NCBI RefSeq assembly: GCF_001590905.1
Contig: NZ_BCTT01000008.1
Coordinates: 1 to 64,000 of the forward strand
DNA: 64,000 bases
Reading direction: 5' to 3'
Origin: Serratia grimesii NBRC 13537
GTDB lineage: Bacteria; Pseudomonadota; Gammaproteobacteria; Enterobacterales; Enterobacteriaceae
Every line of letters begins with the position of its first letter. Position 1 is the stretch's first letter. The notes beneath the pieces are model-generated. The model was not told the DNA's origin. It saw only the letters and a program-made list of their open reading frames with translations, and searched no databases. Positions 30,160 through 38,641 of the stretch are shown one piece after another. A program made the translations under genes and the position numbers.

Positions 30160-31401
30160 ATGAAATACCAAAAAAATTTCACCGTTACCCACAAAGCCGC
30201 CGTGATGCACGCTGACCCAAACAATCCGGCGAACCTGATTAACGAAGATGTCTGCCTGCCCGCTGTCGCCATTAAGCGCAACAGCCTGGAAAGCAATATT
30301 GCCTGGATGCAAAGCTATGCCGATGCGCGCGGTGTCTCTCTGGCCCCGCATGGCAAAACCACCATGACACCATGGATCTTCCAGCGTCAGGTGGCACAAG
30401 GTGCCTGGGCAATTGGTGTCGGCTCCGCCTGGCAAGCAAAAGTAGCAATGGACGCAGGCGTACCGCGAGTGTTGATGGCCAACCAACTGGTCGGTAGAGC
30501 CAACATGCAGCTGATCGCCGAGTTGAAGACTCAGCATCCCAATACGGTTTTCTTTTGCTGTATCGACAGTCTAAGCAATGCGCAGGCCCTCTCAGCCTTT
30601 TTCAGTCAACATGGCCAAACGCTGGACGTATTATTGGAATTAGGTGTACCCGGCGGTCGCTGTGGCTGCCGTAGCGTTGTGCAGGCAAAACAGCTGGCGC
30701 ATGAGATCGCCGCGCTGCCCGGTTTGCGCTTACAAGGTATAGAGTTGTATGAAGGGGTAATGCACGGTGACAACGCCCAGCAAAAAATCGAGCGATTCCT
30801 GCGTGATGCTGCCGGCCTGTTGCGTGAACTGCACCAGCAAGGAGTTTTTTCCGGTGAGGAAACCCTCCTGACCGGTGCCGGTTCCTCCTGGTATGACGTG
30901 GTTTGCAGCGTCTGGTGCCAAGAAACACTGCCGGCAAACTGCCGCCTGGTGATCCGCCCCGGCTGTTACATCACCCACGATCAGGGGATTTACCAAGACG
31001 CGCAAAATGCCGTGTTGGCCCGTGACAGCTACGCCTGTGATCTGGCGGGCGAGTTAACCTCAGCACTGGAATTGATTGCGCTGGTGCAGTCAGTCCCGGA
31101 ACCGGGCCGGGTTATCGTCAATTTCGGCAAGCGCGATGCCGCTTTCGACGCCGGCTTGCCGCAACCAATCGCCCATTACCGCAGTGGTGTTCAGCAACAG
31201 AGCGGCGTCCAGCACCTGACGACCCAGGGGATTATGGATCAGCACGCCATGCTGAGCTGCCCGGCAGAGTTCCCGGTACAGGTCGGCGATATACTGGTGT
31301 TCGCCACATCGCACCCGTGCCTGACCTTTGATAAATGGAAAACGTTATTTTTGATTGATGATGATTACAATGTCATCGAAACCATTGAGACATTTTTCTG
31401 A
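30160..31401 (+). CDS. D-threonine aldolase / D-serine dehydratase-like PLP enzyme (DSD1 type)
   Basis: 413 aa. The N-terminal alanine-racemase-type barrel has the PLP Lys66 in APHGKTTMT. The C-terminal domain carries the His-x-Cys metal pair (His385, Cys387) in SHPCLTF, typical of zinc-dependent D-serine dehydratase and D-threonine aldolase. It probably deaminates a D-hydroxy-amino acid to a 2-oxo acid and ammonia. AAGGAT lies upstream. It is divergent from rpiR and is followed after 19 bp by an ABC ATPase gene. Confidence 0.85.
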   Translation: MKYQKNFTVTHKAAVMHADPNNPANLINEDVCLPAVAIKRNSLESNIAWMQSYADARGVSLAPHGKTTMTPWIFQRQVAQGAWAIGVGSAWQAKVAMDAGVPRVLMANQLVGRANMQLIAELKTQHPNTVFFCCIDSLSNAQALSAFFSQHGQTLDVLLELGVPGGRCGCRSVVQAKQLAHEIAALPGLRLQGIELYEGVMHGDNAQQKIERFLRDAAGLLRELHQQGVFSGEETLLTGAGSSWYDVVCSVWCQETLPANCRLVIRPGCYITHDQGIYQDAQNAVLARDSYACDLAGELTSALELIALVQSVPEPGRVIVNFGKRDAAFDAGLPQPIAHYRSGVQQQSGVQHLTTQGIMDQHAMLSCPAEFPVQVGDILVFATSHPCLTFDKWKTLFLIDDDYNVIETIETFF

Positions 31402-31420
31402 TAACGGAAAAGGATATTTC

Positions 31421-32209
31421 ATGAATAACCTGCCCACCGACAGTCTTTTATCGGTGAAGAATCTTTCCCTGGCTCGCCCAGGGGAAGCGCCACGGATTAA
31501 TGGGATCACGTTTACGCTTCAGCAAGGTGAGTCAGTTACCATCATCGGCCCAAACGGCAGTGGAAAATCCACATTACTACGGCTCATTACCTGCGAGTTA
31601 ACGCCGAGTGACGGTGAAATCCTTTTCCGGGGGGATCGCTTATCCGCCTTAAAACCCCATCAACGCGCCCGCGCTATTGCGTTGCTCACCCAACACGATA
31701 ACGCTGATTTACGCCTTAAAGTTAACGAGTATGTTGCCCTTGGTCGTCTGCCCTGGCAGGCCGATAGCGTGCAGTCACAGCACCAACGCATTATTGCAAA
31801 GGCAATGGATGACGTGGGTATCCGCCATCTGCAACATATGCCGTTGAGTAAGCTTTCTGGTGGTGAACGCCAGCGTGCAGGGTTTGCACGCGTCCTGGCG
31901 CAGCAGCCCGTGTTGTTATTGCTTGATGAACCCACTAACCATCTCGATCCACTCGCCCGGCACCAACTGCTGTCGCTGATCCAGCAAAAAAAGATAGCCA
32001 CGCTAAAAGTGTTGCATGATCTTGAGTTGGTACAGCCCTTTTCTGACAACGTCATCATGATGAATGAAGGCAAGATCGTTTGTTATGGCCGTCCTGATAG
32101 CGTGCTGGAGTCAGTGCACCTGCAACAGGTGTTTGGTATGCGATCTCTGCAAGCACGTCACCCGGAAACCGGCAAAGCAATACGTTTCTTCGAGGCGTTA
32201 CCGACATAA
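31421..32209 (+). CDS. ABC transporter ATPase, FecE/FepC type
   Basis: 262 aa from ATG 31421 (AAGGA 8 nt upstream). Walker A is GPNGSGKST, the signature is LSGGERQ, and Walker B is LLLLDEPTNHLD. It is of the iron-siderophore/cobalamin/haem importer class. The matching binding protein and permease follow after a 292-bp gap. The 19-bp distance to the upstream D-amino-acid enzyme suggests co-transcription, although the functions seem unrelated. Confidence 0.88.
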   Translation: MNNLPTDSLLSVKNLSLARPGEAPRINGITFTLQQGESVTIIGPNGSGKSTLLRLITCELTPSDGEILFRGDRLSALKPHQRARAIALLTQHDNADLRLKVNEYVALGRLPWQADSVQSQHQRIIAKAMDDVGIRHLQHMPLSKLSGGERQRAGFARVLAQQPVLLLLDEPTNHLDPLARHQLLSLIQQKKIATLKVLHDLELVQPFSDNVIMMNEGKIVCYGRPDSVLESVHLQQVFGMRSLQARHPETGKAIRFFEALPT

Positions 32210-32501
32210 TGCCGGTGAAATCATCACAATCGACCGTTGTTTGATCTAACTACATTTGCCATGTGCGTTATTCAGGTATGTTGCCACCCTGATCAACGGG
32301 CCAGGTTGCTGGCTTCGGTTTTGCCGATTTAACCCACGCGGTTATCCGGGAAGTGGCGTGATATTTCTCCACCGTCTTCCACGGCTTTAATGCTGACGAC
32401 ACCTTAGACAAGACACCCGCAGGGTGAAGGTTGACGCGAGGCCAGAAACCGACGCCAAAGCGATCTCAATGGTCCTTCGGTGTGATGAATCTGGAGTCGA
32501 T
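32210..32501 (+). other. Structured leader-like region before the binding-protein gene
   Basis: 292 bp without an ORF. Strong local pairing is possible: CCG-GAA-GTGG with CCAC-TTCC-CGG around 32347-32382, and ACCC-GCA-GGGT near 32414-32423. The piece GGGAAGTGGCGTG and the later GGCCAGAAACC recall parts of cobalamin riboswitches, but a true B12 box is not present. It could be a diverged riboswitch, an internal promoter region or decayed sequence. Confidence 0.3.
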
Positions 32502-33458
32502 GTGAAAAAGTTCGCCCTCGCCGCATTACTGATATTCACCTCAGGCAGTGCCGCTGCTTCTGGTTTTCCTGTCACGGTGGACAACTGTGGCCAGCCCCTT
32601 ACCTTTAACCAACCCCCACAACGTGCCGTTATTCAAGACATTAATATGTCGCAAATGGCGTTTGCCCTGAATTTACAGCCCGCCATTGTCGGTGTCACAG
32701 GGATCTCCGGTTGGTATAAAAACATCCCTGAATTCACGCAACAACAGGGCGCTATTCCTGAACTGGCACCGAAATATCCGACGATCGAAAATCTGCTCGC
32801 CGTGAGCCCTGATTTGTTCTTCGCCGGCTGGAACTATGGGCTTCGGGGTAACGTGACCCCGCAAGCGCTGGCAAAATTTAATATCAAAACGCTGGTACTG
32901 AGTGAAAGCTGTATCCACGTCGACGGCCATCGTCCACGGGCCAGTATGGATTTGCTCTACGACGATATGATCAGGCTCGGTAAAGTATTCGGTAAACAGG
33001 AAGATGCGGAGAAACAGGTCAATGGCTGGAAGCAGCAGGTCGTGGATATCCATCGCAAAATTGCGACGCAAAAACCCGTCAAAGTGTTTCTTTACGATTC
33101 TGGTGAGGATAAACCCTTTACCAGCGGCGCTTACGCAATGCCAACAGCCATCATTGAGGCCGCGGGAGCGAAGAATGTGATGGATACTCTAAACACCAGT
33201 TGGACGACCACCAACTGGGAAAGTGTCGCAGCAACTGAACCTGAATTTATCATCCTGGTGGATTACCAGTCGGAGACGAATCACGATACCGACGTACGAC
33301 AGCGTTTTCTCGAACAACATCCACTGATGAAGAAAACCCTCGCTGTCATCCACCACCGTTATTTGAAATTAAAATATCAGGAATTGACGCCGGGCCCTGT
33401 CAATATTGAGGCTATCCACAAACTGGCTCACGCCCTTTATCCCGCTGCCGTCAGCTAA
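32502..33458 (+). CDS. Periplasmic binding protein, iron-siderophore/corrinoid type
   Basis: 318 aa from GTG 32502 (GGAG 6 nt upstream), giving a signal peptide KKFALAALLIFTSGSAAASG. The upstream part of the open frame is not signal-like. It is a helical-backbone (PF01497-type) binding protein with IENLLAVSPDLFFAG and SVAATEPEFIILVDYQ. The ligand is unknown; there is no TonB-dependent receptor nearby. It overlaps the permease by 1 bp (TAATG). Confidence 0.85.
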   Translation: MKKFALAALLIFTSGSAAASGFPVTVDNCGQPLTFNQPPQRAVIQDINMSQMAFALNLQPAIVGVTGISGWYKNIPEFTQQQGAIPELAPKYPTIENLLAVSPDLFFAGWNYGLRGNVTPQALAKFNIKTLVLSESCIHVDGHRPRASMDLLYDDMIRLGKVFGKQEDAEKQVNGWKQQVVDIHRKIATQKPVKVFLYDSGEDKPFTSGAYAMPTAIIEAAGAKNVMDTLNTSWTTTNWESVAATEPEFIILVDYQSETNHDTDVRQRFLEQHPLMKKTLAVIHHRYLKLKYQELTPGPVNIEAIHKLAHALYPAAVS

Positions 33459-34462
33459 TGTCGGAAACAACGCGTTTTAGGTTGGTCTGGGTCATTGCCC
33501 CGCTGTTGTTGGCAGGGCTCATCCTCGCCAATGTCGCACAAGGGAGTGTGGCACTCTCTTTCACTCAGGTGATGGCTGCGCTAGGCATTACCCCTGGTGA
33601 GGTGCCGCCAATGATTAAAAGCATTGTGCTGGAACTGCGTTTGCCACGCACCTTGCTCGGGTTGCTGGCAGGTGCCGGGTTGGCGCTGGTCGGTGCACTA
33701 TTACAAACCACGACCCGTAATGATCTGGCCGATCCGTTCTTATTTGGTCTCTCTTCTGGCGCCTCTGCTGGCGTCGTGCTGGTGATTACCCGCCTCGGTG
33801 ATAGCCTCGGGGCGTGGACATTACCGGTTTCCTCTTTTGTCGGCGGCATGCTCTCCGCTGCCGTGGTGATGATTATTTTTGTGACGCAATCGCAGAAAGG
33901 CACCGAGAAATTGATTATCTGCGGCCTGGCGGTCTCTTTTTTATTCGGCGCCTTCACAAATTATTTGGTGTTTTCCGGTGATCAACGGGCAGCCAGCAGC
34001 GTACTCTTCTGGACGTTGGGTGGGCTGGGGTTAGCACGTTGGGACAACCTGATTTTTGCAGTGATAGCGCTGCTGTTACTGGTGATATTGATCGCGTTCC
34101 GCTGGCGTTCACTGGATGGCTTACTGGCGGGAGAACAAACCGCAGGCACCCTGGGCATTAACACGAATCGCTTACGCACCGAGGTATTTCTGTGTTGTTC
34201 ACTGGCGACTGCACTGCTGGTCGCCTTAACCGGAGTCATTGGGTTTGTCGGTTTAATGGTCCCCCACCTGGCACGCCCATTCACCGGCGTCCGTCACCGC
34301 CGTCTGCTGCCGCTAGTTGGCATATTGGGGGCTATATTGCTCTCCGCCGGAGATCTCCTAAGCCGTGTCATCATCGCGCCACAGGAACTTCCCATTGGGA
34401 TTATTACCGCCGGCCTTGGCGGTATTTTCGTGCTGGTTATTTTGCTACGACGAACTCACTGA
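33458..34462 (+). CDS. FecCD-family ABC transporter permease
   Basis: 334 aa, about ten transmembrane helices. The family hallmarks are RLPRTLLGLLAGAGLALVG, NDLADPFLFGLSSGASAG and GFVGLMVPHLARPF (the coupling helix), with the end SRVIIAPQELPIGIITAGLGG. As a homodimer with the ATPase and binding protein it imports an iron chelate, haem or corrinoid. It is the last gene of the block before pyrL. Confidence 0.92.
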   Translation: MSETTRFRLVWVIAPLLLAGLILANVAQGSVALSFTQVMAALGITPGEVPPMIKSIVLELRLPRTLLGLLAGAGLALVGALLQTTTRNDLADPFLFGLSSGASAGVVLVITRLGDSLGAWTLPVSSFVGGMLSAAVVMIIFVTQSQKGTEKLIICGLAVSFLFGAFTNYLVFSGDQRAASSVLFWTLGGLGLARWDNLIFAVIALLLLVILIAFRWRSLDGLLAGEQTAGTLGINTNRLRTEVFLCCSLATALLVALTGVIGFVGLMVPHLARPFTGVRHRRLLPLVGILGAILLSAGDLLSRVIIAPQELPIGIITAGLGGIFVLVILLRRTH

Positions 34463-34552
34463 TCCTCGCGCTATTCGCATGTATCTAAAAGCAACACATC
34501 AAATCCACCAGCCAATCGATTGCGAAATGACAAAAAATCGGCGTTTTAGCAC

Positions 34553-34580
34553 TTGCAGTGTCCAAAAGCGCGAGTATAAT
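34553..34580 (+). promoter_or_regulatory. pyrBI promoter
   Basis: TTGCAG (34553-34558) and a perfect TATAAT (34575-34580) with a 16-bp spacer. The -10 lies 26 bp upstream of the pyrL start codon. Confidence 0.7.
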
Positions 34581-34605
34581 GCGCGACAATTTGCCAGGAG
34601 AAAGC

Positions 34606-34719
34606 ATGAAAAACGACGTTTGTTTTGTTAGCCACAACCGACAAAACCGACTGCCAATCGGCAGCCAACTGCCGTTATTTCTCCTGTTGCTAAACCGATC
34701 TTTTCAAGCCCCTCGTTGA
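34606..34719 (+). CDS. pyrL: pyrBI operon leader peptide
   Basis: 37 aa (E. coli 44) after CAGGAGAAAGC. The codons pass a T-rich stretch (TTTGTTTTGTT, 34619-34629), where polymerase should pause when UTP is low, then a pause hairpin CTGCC/GGCAG at 34651-34664. The TGA (34717-34719) lies inside the attenuator stem. A translating ribosome close behind polymerase would therefore prevent terminator formation. The peptide itself is not similar to the E. coli one; the arrangement defines it. Confidence 0.88.
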   Translation: MKNDVCFVSHNRQNRLPIGSQLPLFLLLLNRSFQAPR

Positions 34720-34732
34720 GGGGCTTTTTTTT
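34706..34732 (+). terminator. pyrBI attenuator
   Basis: AAGCCCCTC (34706-34714) pairs perfectly with GAGGGGCTT (34718-34726) around a 3-nt loop, followed by T8. It is the classic UTP-sensitive attenuator placed over the pyrL stop codon. Confidence 0.93.
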
Positions 34733-34746
34733 GCCTTAAAAAATTA

Positions 34747-34868
34747 TGCCCAATAGATTTCGGGGCGCAGCCAGGCAGCAACCGATGGTATCCCAGGAGC
34801 TTAATCAACTAAGTGATTGGGGTAAAAACGAGAAGCCAACGCCGCTGTGGTTCGAAAGATAACGGGCA
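34747..34868. repeat. ERIC element 3, between attenuator and pyrB
   Basis: About 122 bp with the cores TCCCAGGAGCTTA and AAGTGATTGGGG, and ends TGCCCAATAG / AACGGGCA. It is more diverged than the other copies. It sits inside the transcribed leader of pyrBI, 14 bp after the attenuator T run. Confidence 0.85.
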
Positions 34869-34905
34869 TTCCCGCGCCACGGGCATGCATCGAGGAGAGT
34901 GAAAA

Positions 34906-35841
34906 ATGGCCAACCCGCTGTATCACAAAAATATCATCTCTATTAACGATCTCAGCCGCGAGGATCTGGAACTGGTGCTACGCACCGCTGCCAGCCTGAA
35001 AGCCAATCCACAGCCTGAACTGCTAAAGCACAAGGTCATTGCCAGTTGCTTCTTTGAAGCATCAACCCGTACCCGCCTGTCATTTGAAACCGCGATGCAC
35101 CGCCTGGGAGCTTCAGTGGTTGGTTTTGCCGACGGCAGCAACACCTCACTCGGCAAGAAAGGCGAAACCTTGGCTGATACCATCTCGGTGATTGGTACCT
35201 ACGTCGACGCCATCGTGATGCGCCACCCACAGGAAGGTGCTGCACGACTGGCAACCGAATTCTCCGGGGGTATTCCGGTGCTCAACGCCGGTGACGGCGC
35301 CAACCAGCATCCGACACAAACACTGCTCGATCTGTTTACCATTCAAGAAACCCAGGGCCGCCTGAACAATATCAACATTGCTATGGTGGGCGACCTGAAA
35401 TACGGACGTACCGTGCACTCGCTGGCACAGGCGCTGGCTAAATTTGAAGGCAACCGCTTCTTCTTCATCGCCCCGGACGCGTTGGCCATGCCGACCTATA
35501 TCCTGAAAATGCTGGAAGAGAAAGGCATCCAATACAGCTTGCACAGCAGCATTGAAGAAGTGGTTCCTGAATTGGATATTCTCTACATGACCCGGGTGCA
35601 GAAAGAACGTCTGGATCCTTCCGAATACGCTAACGTGAAGGCGCAGTTCGTCCTGCGTGCAGCGGATCTGGCGGATGCACGCACCAATCTCAAAGTCTTG
35701 CACCCACTGCCACGCATTGACGAGATTACCACCGACGTGGATAAAACACCGTACGCCTACTATTTCCAGCAAGCAGGTAACGGTATTTTCGCCCGTCAGG
35801 CACTGTTGGCACTGGTATTAAACGCAGATTTGGCTCTTTAA
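34906..35841 (+). CDS. pyrB: Aspartate carbamoyltransferase, catalytic chain
   Basis: 311 aa (E. coli 311). It makes carbamoyl aspartate, the committed step of pyrimidine synthesis. The carbamoyl phosphate loop is [10 protein letters not shown], and the 80s loop Ser/Lys lies in [10 protein letters not shown]. The aspartate domain shows HPLPRIDEI and [12 protein letters not shown]. It forms the c6r6 holoenzyme with PyrI, whose gene starts 12 bp downstream. GAGGAGAG precedes ATG 34906. Confidence 0.98.
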   Translation: MANPLYHKNIISINDLSREDLELVLRTAASLKANPQPELLKHKVIASCFFEASTRTRLSFETAMHRLGASVVGFADGSNTSLGKKGETLADTISVIGTYVDAIVMRHPQEGAARLATEFSGGIPVLNAGDGANQHPTQTLLDLFTIQETQGRLNNINIAMVGDLKYGRTVHSLAQALAKFEGNRFFFIAPDALAMPTYILKMLEEKGIQYSLHSSIEEVVPELDILYMTRVQKERLDPSEYANVKAQFVLRAADLADARTNLKVLHPLPRIDEITTDVDKTPYAYYFQQAGNGIFARQALLALVLNADLAL

Positions 35842-35853
35842 GGGGGAACCGTC

Positions 35854-36318
35854 ATGACTCACGATAATAAACTGCAGGTTGAAGCGATCAAATGCGGTAC
35901 GGTGATTGACCACATTCCGGCACAGATAGGTTTTAAGCTGTTGACGCTGTTCAAATTGACTGCCACCGATCAGCGCATCACTATCGGCCTGAACCTGCCC
36001 TCCAATGAGCTGGGCCGCAAAGACCTGATCAAAATCGAGAACACATTCCTGACGGAACAACAGGCTAACCAATTGGCGATGTATGCTCCCAAAGCCACGG
36101 TCAACCGCATCGATAATTACGAAGTGGTGCGTAAACTTACCCTCAGCCTGCCGGATCATATCGACGGCGTGCTGACCTGCCCGAACAGCAACTGCATCAG
36201 CCGCAGCGAACCGGTGTCGTCCAGCTTTAGCGTAAAATCCCGCGACGGTGACGTACATCTGAAGTGCCGTTACTGCGAGAAAGAGTTCGAACATCAGGTG
36301 GTGTTACAGGCAGACTGA
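35854..36318 (+). CDS. pyrI: Aspartate carbamoyltransferase, regulatory chain
   Basis: 154 aa (E. coli 153). It binds CTP/ATP in the N-terminal domain ([18 protein letters not shown]) and contacts PyrB through a zinc domain with four Cys (CPNSNCIS and CRYCEK). It is co-transcribed with pyrB. Confidence 0.98.
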   Translation: MTHDNKLQVEAIKCGTVIDHIPAQIGFKLLTLFKLTATDQRITIGLNLPSNELGRKDLIKIENTFLTEQQANQLAMYAPKATVNRIDNYEVVRKLTLSLPDHIDGVLTCPNSNCISRSEPVSSSFSVKSRDGDVHLKCRYCEKEFEHQVVLQAD

Positions 36319-36412
36319 AATATGCCTATTGACCGGGAACGGCGCTGTTAATCTGCTCGCCACTCCCTATAATGAGTCACTGAAGAAAATACCCACGTTT
36401 ATTACCCAATGG

Positions 36413-36525
36413 ATTTCGAGCCGCAGCGAGGCGGCAAGTGTGGGAATTCCCAGTCACTGACTTAAGTCAGTGACTGGGGTGAGCACACGCAGTCAACAAC
36501 GCTGCGGTTTGAAAGACGAAGGGTA
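36413..36525. repeat. ERIC element 4 (about 113 bp)
   Basis: TACCCAATGGATTTCGAG to GAAGGGTAA with the core CAGTGACTGGGGTGAGC. The left core is replaced by a mirrored CAGTCACTGAC, so the centre is CCCAGTCACTGAC-TTAA-GTCAGTGACTGGG, an almost perfect palindrome. It lies between pyrI and ridA. Confidence 0.85.
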
Positions 36526-36539
36526 AATTAGGAGAAAAA

Positions 36540-36926
36540 ATGTCACGTAACATTAGCACTGAACTCGCCCCGGCAGCCATTGGTCCTTACGTGCAGGGCG
36601 TTGATCTGGGCAGCATGATCATCACTTCCGGTCAGATCCCGGTTGATCCTAAAACCGGCGCCGTTGCCGACGACGTCGCCGCTCAGGCACGCCAGTCACT
36701 GGAAAACGTTAAAGCAATCGTTGAAGCTGCCGGCCTGAAAGTCGCCGATATCGTGAAAACCACGGTTTTCGTCAAAGACCTGAACGATTTCGCCACCGTC
36801 AACGCCGCGTACGAAAGCTTCTTTACCGAGCACAGCGCGCCGTTCCCGGCCCGTTCTTGCGTCGAAGTGGCGCGTCTGCCAAAAGACGTGAAAATCGAAA
36901 TCGAAGCCATCGCCGTTCGTCGTTAA
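36540..36926 (+). CDS. ridA: 2-iminobutanoate/2-iminopropanoate deaminase
   Basis: 128 aa (E. coli RidA 128). It hydrolyses the enamine/imine products of PLP dehydratases such as IlvA, preventing 2-aminoacrylate damage. The conserved SGQIPVDPKTG, the substrate Arg in PARSCVEVARLPK and the closing IEIEAIAVRR are present. The pyrBI-ridA order is standard in enterics. GGAGAAAAA precedes the start. Confidence 0.97.
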   Translation: MSRNISTELAPAAIGPYVQGVDLGSMIITSGQIPVDPKTGAVADDVAAQARQSLENVKAIVEAAGLKVADIVKTTVFVKDLNDFATVNAAYESFFTEHSAPFPARSCVEVARLPKDVKIEIEAIAVRR

Positions 36927-36950
36927 TTCCACGACCACGCACGCGACCAA

Positions 36951-36980
36951 CGGTCAGCCCTCGGCTGGCCGTTTTTATTT
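36951..36980 (+). terminator. ridA terminator
   Basis: CGGTCAGCC (36951-36959) pairs with GGCTGGCCG (36963-36971), with one G-T wobble, followed by TTTTTATTTATT. Confidence 0.88.
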
Positions 36981-37204
36981 ATTCCAGTTACAGCATGTCC
37001 CTCTAATGGCGCGCCACTAACGATCACTCTGGCCCACACTTACCGTAGTTTCGCCCTGTTTTAAGGCAACCTCTTCTTTGACTGCACCTAAAGTGTGCTC
37101 TTTATCGGCGAAAAACCGTGGTTTCGCGCCATTTTCGCCCCTTTATCACCTTGGCACATTTTATGCTGGATCCGTTTACAGCCTGCAATGTCGACGAGGT
37201 GATG

Positions 37205-38641
37205 ATGCTAAATATCGATCTGTCCGCTTCACCGTTTTTTGATGAGATGCTTCTGGCTGAGGGTAAACACCGGGGTCACTACGAAGCTTACTGGCACTGG
37301 CTGCAACAGGCCGATCAAAAGGCCATTCAGCGCAAAAGGGAAGAAGCTGCACTGCTGTTTCACCGAGTGGGGATTACCTTTAATGTCTATGGTGAGGATG
37401 ATGGTGCCGAACGATTGATCCCGTTTGATAGTGTGCCACGTATCATTCCCGCCAGCGAATGGGCGATGCTCGATCGCGGTATTCGCCAACGCGTCCAGGC
37501 GTTAAACGCCTTTCTTCACGACATTTACCACCAACAACACATTCTGAAAGCCGGGATCATTCCGGCAGAACAGGTGCTGGCTAATGATCAATATCAGCCC
37601 TGTATGCAAGGCGTCGATCTGCACCGCAATATTTACGCGCACATCGTTGGCGTGGATATGGTGCGCAACGGCGATGGCCAGTATTACGTGCTGGAAGATA
37701 ACCTGCGTACCCCTTCCGGCGTTTCCTACATGCTGGAAAACCGCAAGATGATGATGCGCCTGTACCCCGAACTGTTCGCCCAGCAACGTATTGCACCGGT
37801 GGAGCGCTATCCATCGCACCTGCTGCAAACCCTGCGTGAAAGCTCGCCGATTAACGATCCCACGGTCGTGGTACTGACACCGGGCCGCTTTAACAGCGCC
37901 TATTTCGAACACAGTTTCCTGGCACAGCAGATGGGGGTTGAGCTGGTTGAAAGCGCTGATCTATTCGTCAAGGACGGCGCCGTGTTTATGCGTACCACCG
38001 CCGGACCATGCAAGGTGGATGTCATTTACCGCCGGGTGGATGACGCTTTCCTCGATCCACTGGCGTTCCGCCCTGACTCAATGCTCGGTGTTCCGGGGCT
38101 GCTGTCGGTTTACCGCACCGGCAACGTGGTACTGGCAAACGCCATTGGTACCGGCGTGGCCGACGATAAATCGATCTATCCGTATGTGCCTGACATGGTG
38201 CGTTTCTATCTGCAAGAAGAGCCGATCCTCAACAATGTGCCGACCTGGCAATGTCGCCACAAGAATGAGCTGTCGTATGTGCTGGCAAATCTGGATCAGA
38301 TGGTGGTGAAAGAAGTCCACGGGGCCGGTGGCTACGGCATGTTGATCGGCCCGGCAGCGACCAAAGACGAAATCGCCCATTTCCGCACCTTGCTGTTAGC
38401 CAAACCCCATAACTACATTGCGCAAAATACACTGGCGCTGTCGACCTGTCCGACTTTCGTCAACGAAGGCCTGGCCCCACGACATATCGATCTGCGGCCA
38501 TTTGCCCTCAGCGGTGCCGAAATTCGACTGGTGCCCGGTGGTCTGACACGTGTGGCGCTGGCGCAAGGTTCGCTGGTGGTCAACTCGTCGCAAGGCGGGG
38601 GAACCAAGGATACCTGGGTGTTGGAGGACGACGTATGCTGA
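37205..38641 (+). CDS. Circularly permuted ATP-grasp protein of the Anbu cluster
   Basis: 478 aa from ATG 37205 (GAGG 5 nt upstream). The frame is open further up, and ATG 37163 or GTG 37118 are alternatives. The circularly permuted ATP-grasp (DUF403/404/407 group) core shows DNLRTPSGVSYMLENR, VVVLTPGRFNSAYFEH, VIYRRVDDAFLDPLAF and KEVHGAGGYGMLIGP. Such enzymes are predicted to ligate amino acids or amines to a peptide. It overlaps the alpha-E gene by 7 bp, the first link of the four-gene Anbu operon. Confidence 0.9.
   Translation: MLNIDLSASPFFDEMLLAEGKHRGHYEAYWHWLQQADQKAIQRKREEAALLFHRVGITFNVYGEDDGAERLIPFDSVPRIIPASEWAMLDRGIRQRVQALNAFLHDIYHQQHILKAGIIPAEQVLANDQYQPCMQGVDLHRNIYAHIVGVDMVRNGDGQYYVLEDNLRTPSGVSYMLENRKMMMRLYPELFAQQRIAPVERYPSHLLQTLRESSPINDPTVVVLTPGRFNSAYFEHSFLAQQMGVELVESADLFVKDGAVFMRTTAGPCKVDVIYRRVDDAFLDPLAFRPDSMLGVPGLLSVYRTGNVVLANAIGTGVADDKSIYPYVPDMVRFYLQEEPILNNVPTWQCRHKNELSYVLANLDQMVVKEVHGAGGYGMLIGPAATKDEIAHFRTLLLAKPHNYIAQNTLALSTCPTFVNEGLAPRHIDLRPFALSGAEIRLVPGGLTRVALAQGSLVVNSSQGGGTKDTWVLEDDVC

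Noticed and set aside
32210-32501. Cobalamin riboswitch
   Set aside because: Only scattered similarity (GGGAAG...GTG and GCCAGAAACC); the essential B12 box and the core helices could not be drawn convincingly. Kept only as an unnamed structured region.
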